Shown here: positions 7,579 through 12,003 of the stretch, one piece after another
How positions within the stretch are numbered: position 1 is the stretch's first letter
Layout: each line of letters opens with the position of its first letter
Assembly (NCBI GenBank): GCA_031427625.1
Contig: JANPNV010000121.1
Coordinates: 1-12,003 of the forward strand
Direction: 5' to 3'
Length of the DNA: 12,003 nucleotides
DNA from: JADKIH01 sp031427625
GTDB lineage: Bacteria > Bacteroidota > Bacteroidia > AKYH767-A > 2013-40CM-41-45
Position numbers and translations under genes: made by a program
The notes under the pieces: model-generated
Told to the model about the DNA's origin: nothing
The model's database searches: none
Seen by the model: only the letters and a program-made list of their open reading frames with translations

Positions 7579-8975
7579 TAATTATTTAAAATATTCGCCG
7601 GGCTACCCGTTTCAATGGGAATATCCGTGTCTTTTATTTTATTCCAGCCATAATGAACATTCACAATTTTATTGAACCCATCCGCTTTTAGAATTGAAGA
7701 GGCAATCATAGATCGGTATCCACCGGCACAATGAATATACAATGTTTCATTTTTGTCGAGGGCGTCAGTGTTTTTTTGAAGGTCGGCAAGAGGAATTATG
7801 GATGCGTTTTTAACATGACCATTATCAGTCTCTGTAAATTTTCTTACGTCGAGAACTTTTGCTCCCGACCTAACGCGCTCAGAAAAATCGACGGGATCTA
7901 TAGATGCAATAGTTTCTAATGGAAGGCCGGCCTTTTTCCAGGAATCTATTCCGTCACCGAGTACACCGCGAACATTTTCGAATCCCACGCGAGCTAATCG
8001 CAATACGCTTTCTTCTTCCTTTCCTAGTTCGCAGACTATGACAAGAGATTTATTGATATCTATGATAGTTCCCACCCAGATGGCAAACATTCCGTCTAGG
8101 CCGACATTAATTGAACCTTTGATAAAACCTTTTTCGAATTCACCGGAACCCCTTGTATCTAGTATCAGTGAACCGTTTGCAACTTCCTTTTTGAAATCAG
8201 CAACGCTCAAAGGCTTGTTGTTTCTAATGATTACTGAAGTTATTTCTTCATACCCCTGTTTGTTGATGCGAGCATCGTCGAAAAAATACGCAGGAGGAGC
8301 GAGCAGTCCTTCGGTAATGGCTTTTATAAACTCAATTTTGCTCATGTTTCCAAGCGCATAATTTGTTTTTTTCTGTTGTCCGATGGTGCTCCATGTTTCC
8401 TTGCCTATATTTTTTCCGCAAGATGAACCCGGTCCGTGAGCAGGGTAAACAATAACTTCTTCGGGTAGATTTTTGATTTTATTATTCAAAGAATCATAAA
8501 GCATTCCTGCTAGTTCTTCGCTTGTCATTTTTCCATCGAGTAAATCTGGTCTTCCTACATCGCCTACAAAAAGAGTGTCGCCAGTAAATATGCAATACTC
8601 TTGAAAACTTTCATCGAGAAGAAGGTAGCATGTTGATTCCGGTGTGTGTCCCGGTGTGTGTAATGCTCTTAGTGTAACGGCTCCAATTTTGAACTCTTCA
8701 CCATCAACGGCGTTATGAACATCATATTCTGTTTCCGCAAGCGGGCCAAAAACAATTGTTGCACCCGTTTTTTTTGCCAGATCGATATGTCCGGAAACAA
8801 AGTCTGCATGAAAATGGGTTTCAAAAACATATTTGATTTTTGTCCCTCGTGATTTTGCAAGTTCAAGATAGGGTTCAATTTCGCGGATAGGATCCACAAT
8901 TGCGGCTTCACCATTAGACTCAATGTAATAAGCTGCTTCGGCGAGACAGCTGGTATAAATTTGTTTTACAAGCAT
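7578..8975 (-). CDS. CstB-like persulfide dioxygenase-rhodanese fusion
   Basis: The 465 residues form an N-terminal metallo-beta-lactamase fold (1 to about 245) and two rhodanese domains (about 255-350 and 360-455), the architecture of CstB, which oxidises low-molecular-weight persulfides and yields thiosulfate. THFHADFVSGH (53-63), HTPGHTPES (His110) and TGDTLF (Asp133) supply the mononuclear iron ligands of the ETHE1/persulfide dioxygenase type (His54, His110, Asp133), and PAHGPGSSCGK (His180, Cys186) follows. The second rhodanese has an intact active loop, HCAGGYRS (Cys416). The first is of the degenerate type in this family, but its loop VCELGKEE has a cysteine (Cys315) at the nucleophile position while the usual arginine is Glu320. 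The start matches the family N-terminus (MLVKQIYTSCLAEAAY). It is the first gene of an operon with the thioredoxin. It lacks a signal peptide, so it is cytoplasmic. Confidence 0.9.
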   Translation of the reverse strand: MLVKQIYTSCLAEAAYYIESNGEAAIVDPIREIEPYLELAKSRGTKIKYVFETHFHADFVSGHIDLAKKTGATIVFGPLAETEYDVHNAVDGEEFKIGAVTLRALHTPGHTPESTCYLLLDESFQEYCIFTGDTLFVGDVGRPDLLDGKMTSEELAGMLYDSLNNKIKNLPEEVIVYPAHGPGSSCGKNIGKETWSTIGQQKKTNYALGNMSKIEFIKAITEGLLAPPAYFFDDARINKQGYEEITSVIIRNNKPLSVADFKKEVANGSLILDTRGSGEFEKGFIKGSINVGLDGMFAIWVGTIIDINKSLVIVCELGKEEESVLRLARVGFENVRGVLGDGIDSWKKAGLPLETIASIDPVDFSERVRSGAKVLDVRKFTETDNGHVKNASIIPLADLQKNTDALDKNETLYIHCAGGYRSMIASSILKADGFNKIVNVHYGWNKIKDTDIPIETGSPANILNN

Positions 8976-8979
8976 AGCT

Positions 8980-8987
8980 CAAAGGTA
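8980..8987 (-). promoter_or_regulatory. Candidate -7 element, possibly leaderless start
   Basis: The minus strand reads TACCTTTG, a perfect TAnnTTTG match, ending four bases before the ATG of the persulfide dioxygenase gene. With the usual distance from -7 element to start site, transcription would begin at or next to the ATG, giving a leaderless or near-leaderless mRNA. A TTTTG lies 25 bases upstream, slightly further than the typical -33 spacing. No Shine-Dalgarno sequence is present, consistent with a leaderless start. Confidence 0.4.
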
Positions 8988-9056
8988 ATAAATCGGATTT
9001 GTAGCCGAGTAGCAAAAGGATTTTTAAGGGGCATGTCTCGCTAACCTCAATAAAAC

Positions 9057-9082
9057 AAAAAGAGCGGCATAAGCCGCTCTTT
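9057..9082 (-). terminator. Intrinsic terminator of the NTF2-like gene
   Basis: AGAGCGGC (9061-9068) and GCCGCTCT (9073-9080) form a perfect 8-base stem with loop ATAA. Read on the minus strand it is followed by a run of T, so it terminates the leftward gene that stops at 9118. It also insulates the persulfide dioxygenase operon from readthrough. Confidence 0.85.
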
Positions 9083-9117
9083 AGGAACATAATAAGTTTT
9101 ATGAAAATTTAATTTTA

Positions 9118-9603
9118 CTAATTTGGCATTGGGTCAGATGCAAAATTTGCATGAACTAACTTCCATTTGCCGGCTTGTTTTGCATAAACGCGAGTTGATT
9201 TAGCGCGAATCGGCTTCATTTCGCCGTCTTTGTTTTTCATTACTCCGGCATAATTATAAGAAAGTATGGCAACGTCGCCATAAACCTGAACCTTGGGGTT
9301 TAGCATTTCTGCGGCCATATTACGACCAGGGTCTTTGCCTGTAGCCTCTGCTAATCTCATAGAAATCGCTTTTCCCTCTAACCTCGTTGAATAGTCAGAG
9401 TTGAATTCTGTGTACTCATCTGAAATGTTTTTAAACTGTTCGGCAACATTGTTCGGGTCTGCCATTTCGGATGCCCATTGCGCTTTTACGATGCCTATAA
9501 TTTCATCAGTTGTTTGTTGAGTGGTGCTTACCTGGGCCTGAGTAGTGAATGGTGCAGTGGCCACGCCGGCCATTGCGATTAAACATAGAATAACCTTTTT
9601 CAT
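9118..9603 (-). CDS. Exported NTF2-like (SnoaL/DUF4440-type) protein
   Basis: The protein has 161 residues. It opens with a clear signal peptide (MKKVILCLIAMAGVATAPF..., cleavage likely after the Ala of TTQA near residue 23). The rest fits a small NTF2/SnoaL-like cone fold: helical start (EIIGIVKAQWASEM), a central strand VQVYGDVAILSYNYAGVM, TRVYAKQAGKWKLVHANFA at the end. The phrase GKWKLVHANF is the hallmark terminal strand of DUF4440/SnoaL-like proteins. Such folds bind small ligands or act as minor enzymes; this one's role is unknown. The open frame extends upstream to 10035 on this strand, but that part lies inside the yeiH gene and its leader; the signal peptide fixes the start at 9603. 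It ends at its own terminator and is divergent from the transporter. Confidence 0.85.
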   Translation of the reverse strand: MKKVILCLIAMAGVATAPFTTQAQVSTTQQTTDEIIGIVKAQWASEMADPNNVAEQFKNISDEYTEFNSDYSTRLEGKAISMRLAEATGKDPGRNMAAEMLNPKVQVYGDVAILSYNYAGVMKNKDGEMKPIRAKSTRVYAKQAGKWKLVHANFASDPMPN

Positions 9604-9766
9604 TTTAAATGGATTTAAGTTTTGCCTACTCTTTTTGGGTTTCGGCGATCCCACTATTTTTATAAAGTCACGAAATGTATAATTATTAATTAAATTATAA
9701 TAATGATTGATTGAAAACAGCATTAAAGAACAATTTACATCAAAAAAATACAGACCTTTCGCCGCG

Positions 9767-10717
9767 ATGAATATGAATAAGAGAGAGATCTTGCGGCCGG
9801 CCTTAGGGGGAAAAATATTAATGGGCGCGCTGCTTCTTTCAATAATAATTTTCCAGCTGCCACCTACCGCTGCGCTTATAATGGGTTTGTTGGGTGTTTT
9901 GATTTTTGGAAATCCATATCCGCAATTAACAAAAACAGTAACAAAATATTTGCTGCAGTTTTCGATTATTGGTCTTGGCTTTGGAATGAATTTCACGAAA
10001 GTGATGGAGGCCGGAAAAGATGGTTTTGTATTCACACTACTTACAATAGGAACGGCAATTGGTCTTGGGTTTATTATTGGAAAACTTCTTAAGGTTGACA
10101 GACTTATATCCTATTTGATAAGTGTAGGAACGGCAATATGCGGAGGCAGTGCAATTGCGGCAATAAGTCAGGTTGTAGAAGCTGACGAGAACGATGTTTC
10201 TGTTTCTATTGGAACTGTTTTTATTCTTAATGCCGTTGCCCTTTTTATTTTTCCGGCAATCGGCCATCATTTTAATTTGTCGCAGGAGCAGTTTGGAATA
10301 TGGGCAGCGATTGCTATTCATGATACTAGTTCTGTTGTTGGTGCGGCCGCACACTATGGAAATGAGGCATTGATGACTGCCACCACCATAAAACTTGCGC
10401 GCGCACTTTGGATAATTCCATTAGCGATTATTACCTCGGTAATTTTTAAAAAACAAAGTAGGGTGTCTGCTTTTCCGTGGTTTATTATATTTTTTGTTGT
10501 CGCATCAATCATCAATACTTACCTGCATTTACCAGATGAATTCGGTAGCCGTGTATTAACGTTTTCAAAAATTGGATTTAGTCTCACGCTTTTCCTGATT
10601 GGGATGGGAATAACGCCGGCCAAGTTAAAAGCTGTAGGATTCCGGCCGCTTCTTCAGGGTGTTATTTTATGGGTAATCATTTTAGTGAGCTCATTGATGT
10701 TGGTAATTTCTCACTGA
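9767..10717 (+). CDS. yeiH: YeiH-family transporter (putative sulfate exporter)
   Basis: This is a 316-residue polytopic inner-membrane protein with about nine or ten hydrophobic helices, of the YeiH/UPF0324 family annotated as putative sulfate exporters; the substrate is not firmly established for the family. Signatures are GTAICGGSAIAA (121-132), FILNAVALFIFPAIG (152-166), IHDTSSVVGAAAHYG (184-198) and KLARALWIIPLA (209-220). An open frame reaches back to a TTG at 9707, but the added residues are hydrophilic and unlike the family start, so I chose the ATG at 9767; an ATG at 9773 is equally possible. It lies divergent from the NTF2-like gene and about 800 bases from the persulfide dioxygenase operon, which fits a role in exporting oxidised sulfur, though this is inference. 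Confidence 0.9.
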   Translation: MNMNKREILRPALGGKILMGALLLSIIIFQLPPTAALIMGLLGVLIFGNPYPQLTKTVTKYLLQFSIIGLGFGMNFTKVMEAGKDGFVFTLLTIGTAIGLGFIIGKLLKVDRLISYLISVGTAICGGSAIAAISQVVEADENDVSVSIGTVFILNAVALFIFPAIGHHFNLSQEQFGIWAAIAIHDTSSVVGAAAHYGNEALMTATTIKLARALWIIPLAIITSVIFKKQSRVSAFPWFIIFFVVASIINTYLHLPDEFGSRVLTFSKIGFSLTLFLIGMGITPAKLKAVGFRPLLQGVILWVIILVSSLMLVISH

Positions 10718-10826
10718 CAAATATTTTATTAAAGCATTATAGTTGATAAACATGTAAGATGAAAATCATCCAATGAAATAACAATCAATTTACCAATTTA
10801 CAGAGAGGTGATTAATATTTTACATA

Positions 10827-11042
10827 TCAATCATCCAACAAACTTTTTCTTAATCTGAAAAAGAAGTGAAACGATGATTGTTTTTTTAGACGACATTCTT
10901 GTTTTTTAAAAAGGCCAATACCTTTAAATTTGTGTTCACTGTTTTCATCTTCAATTAAATTGAAATAATATGCATCCAACATGACACCACGATTATGAAG
11001 GAGTTTTTTCATTTCTTTTGAAAGTTTTTTTGTCCCGGACAT
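10827..11042 (-). CDS. Small uncharacterised basic protein
   Basis: This 71-residue ORF starts MSGTKKLSKEMKKLL and is rich in Lys, Phe and Leu, with a central acidic stretch EDENSEHK and a basic end FRLRKSLLDD. I recognise no family. It has no signal peptide or membrane helix. It is convergent with yeiH and divergent from sixA, with no competing ORF on the other strand. There is no Shine-Dalgarno sequence; the leader is AT-rich, as for most genes here. The regular amino-acid composition favours a real gene, but a chance ORF cannot be excluded at this length. Confidence 0.5.
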   Translation of the reverse strand: MSGTKKLSKEMKKLLHNRGVMLDAYYFNLIEDENSEHKFKGIGLFKKQECRLKKQSSFHFFFRLRKSLLDD

Positions 11043-11134
11043 TTTTATTTTTTTAATGATGTAAAAATATTCGGTTGTTTCGGTTTGAATATTAAGAAGA
11101 AAATAAATTAATATTATCAGATTAAAACATGAAG

Positions 11135-11142
11135 TACATTTG
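11135..11142 (+). promoter_or_regulatory. Candidate -7 element, possibly leaderless start of sixA
   Basis: TACATTTG is a perfect TAnnTTTG match ending four bases before the ATG at 11147, the same spacing as at 8980-8987. No Shine-Dalgarno sequence is present and no clear TTG element is visible at the usual -33 distance. It predicts a transcript starting at or beside the start codon. Confidence 0.4.
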
Positions 11143-11146
11143 ACAA

Positions 11147-11641
11147 ATGAAACAATTAATACTTGTGAGGCACGCTAAATCGGATTCGTCTGTATCCGGA
11201 ATAAATGATATCGAAAGACCATTGAGTGATAGGGGCTATAAAGATGCGCAGCTCGTGAGTAATAGTTTGATCAAAGAGAACATAGTAATTGATGAAATAA
11301 TTTCCAGTCCGGCGGTGAGAGCCTATTCCACTGCGCTTATTTTTGCAGCCACACAGAATATTGATCCTTCAAAAATAGTAGTCGCAAAAGAGCTTTACGA
11401 AGCAGAGCCAGAAGATTATATGAATCTTATTGCAGGATTTGACGAGTCACTAAATTCGATTGCCATTTTTGCACACAATCCAGCAATATCTAATATGGTT
11501 TCTTTTCTAACCGGCACCATGCCCAACGACTTGCCGACATGTTCGGTAAGTATTTTGCAAGCCGAGAGTTTATTATGGATTAATGTGGGAGCCAGAAAAT
11601 TTAAACTTCAAAAACAAATTTTTCCAGACCATTTAACATAG
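11147..11641 (+). CDS. sixA: SixA-type histidine phosphatase
   Basis: This 164-residue protein belongs to the histidine phosphatase superfamily and matches the short SixA branch (E. coli SixA is about 160 residues). The catalytic motif LVRHAKS gives Arg8 and the phospho-accepting His9. ERPLSDRGYKDAQ (23-35), SSPAVRAYSTA (Arg58) and FAHNPAIS (His110) supply the rest of the phosphate pocket. E. coli SixA removes phosphate from histidine on phosphotransfer proteins (ArcB, and the nitrogen-PTS protein NPr); in the Bacteroidota the substrate is not established and no partner kinase is adjacent. The gene stands alone. The symbol reflects family membership, not proven function. Confidence 0.88.
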   Translation: MKQLILVRHAKSDSSVSGINDIERPLSDRGYKDAQLVSNSLIKENIVIDEIISSPAVRAYSTALIFAATQNIDPSKIVVAKELYEAEPEDYMNLIAGFDESLNSIAIFAHNPAISNMVSFLTGTMPNDLPTCSVSILQAESLLWINVGARKFKLQKQIFPDHLT

Positions 11642-11955
11642 GTGGGCTGATAGCCCGAAAGCCATTGTTACCATGGGTTATGGTTGGGTTATTTAAGAGA
11701 CCAGATGAAATTTTCACCCATTTTCAGGAGTGGATGGCATGTCATTTTTCCATTTTACTGCATAAAAGCGAGCGTCGCCCAATATATGAGGCTTGTTGGT
11801 GATTTTTATCTTCTATTTATCAATTTTTTAAGTAAATTGAAACCCTTTTGCGTCTCAAATGAAAAAGAAGTAGCAAATAGATAATGTAGCGTTAATCCGG
11901 CAGAAATATTAATTGGGTTACTTGCGAAAATATTAATAATTAAAAACAAAAAGGT
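11642..11955. other. Gene-poor spacer after sixA
   Basis: I see no convincing gene. A hairpin GGGCT-GAT-AGCCC (11644-11656) lies directly after the sixA stop but lacks a T-tract, so it is a doubtful terminator. A 59-codon ORF (11705-11884, MKFSPIFRSGW...) has no family resemblance and a weak upstream AAGAGA; I treat it as likely chance. The last 70 bases are very AT-rich and may hold the promoter of the next gene. Confidence 0.4.
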
Positions 11956-12003
11956 TTGAGGTTTTTTAAAAGAATCACTGCGATAATTTTTCTGTTTATG
12001 CTC
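11956..12003 (+). CDS. Start of an exported protein, cut by window end
   Basis: Sixteen codons run open to the window edge from a TTG at 11956, reading (M)RFFKRITAIIFLFML. Basic residues followed by a hydrophobic run are typical of a signal peptide. AAAAAGG lies immediately upstream (11948-11954), close to the TTG, and an in-frame stop at 11941 excludes a much earlier start. The in-frame ATG at 11998 would discard the charged N-terminus. The product cannot be named. Confidence 0.4.
   Translation, partial: MRFFKRITAIIFLFML

Noticed and set aside
8669..8923. 84-codon minus-strand ORF inside the persulfide dioxygenase gene.
   Set aside because: It is a shifted frame of the iron-binding domain, whose motifs are intact in the main frame.
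9707..9766. TTG start adding twenty residues to the YeiH protein.
   Set aside because: The extra residues are hydrophilic and unlike the family; ATGs at 9767 and 9773 fit better.
9604..10035. Upstream extension of the NTF2-like ORF to 305 residues on the minus strand.
   Set aside because: The added part lies in the leader and antisense to yeiH; a clear signal peptide begins at 9603.
11705..11884. 59-codon ORF after sixA (MKFSPIFRSGW...).
   Set aside because: It has no recognisable family, no good ribosome site and uneven composition; more likely a chance ORF.

Overview
This looks like an ordinary chromosomal segment of a member of the Bacteroidota, probably an environmental or uncultured lineage. 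The basis is the protein families (NadA of the Bacteroidota type, a DUF5362-like membrane protein, an exported MORN_2/YwqK-like repeat protein, a coiled-coil protein of a type often found in this phylum), AT-rich spacers, mostly absent Shine-Dalgarno sequences, and several perfect copies of the Bacteroidota -7 promoter element TAnnTTTG just ahead of start codons. I see no insertion sequence, phage gene, CRISPR array, rRNA or tRNA.

Layout, left to right. Bases 1-15 hold the first codons of a gene leaving the window on the minus strand. A long AT-rich spacer (16-509) precedes nadA (quinolinate synthase, NAD biosynthesis). nadA overlaps the start of a secreted protein built of about 17-18 MORN-like repeats. 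A strong bidirectional terminator (3066-3102) separates this rightward pair from a leftward pair: rnr (RNase R) followed by a three-helix membrane protein. A 308-base divergent spacer (5958-6265) with two small hairpins lies upstream of rnr and of a rightward membrane-anchored coiled-coil protein, which ends at its own terminator.

The most coherent functional unit is at 7264-10717. A leftward two-gene operon encodes a CstB-like persulfide dioxygenase/rhodanese fusion and a thioredoxin, joined by a TAATG stop/start overlap. After a small exported NTF2-like protein comes a divergent YeiH-family membrane transporter, a family annotated as putative sulfate exporters. Read together, this suggests oxidation of sulfide-derived persulfides in the cytoplasm, thiol reduction by thioredoxin, and possibly export of the oxidised sulfur product. 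The transporter's part is inference from position and family name.

The right end carries a small uncharacterised gene (minus strand), a SixA-type histidine phosphatase with a putative leaderless promoter, a gene-poor stretch (11642-11955), and the likely signal peptide of a gene leaving the window at 12003.

Nothing here amounts to a clearly new system. The points most worth a second look are the persulfide dioxygenase-thioredoxin coupling with a cysteine in its degenerate rhodanese domain, the identical TAnnTTTG-N4-ATG geometry of two promoters, and the coupling of nadA to an exported repeat protein.
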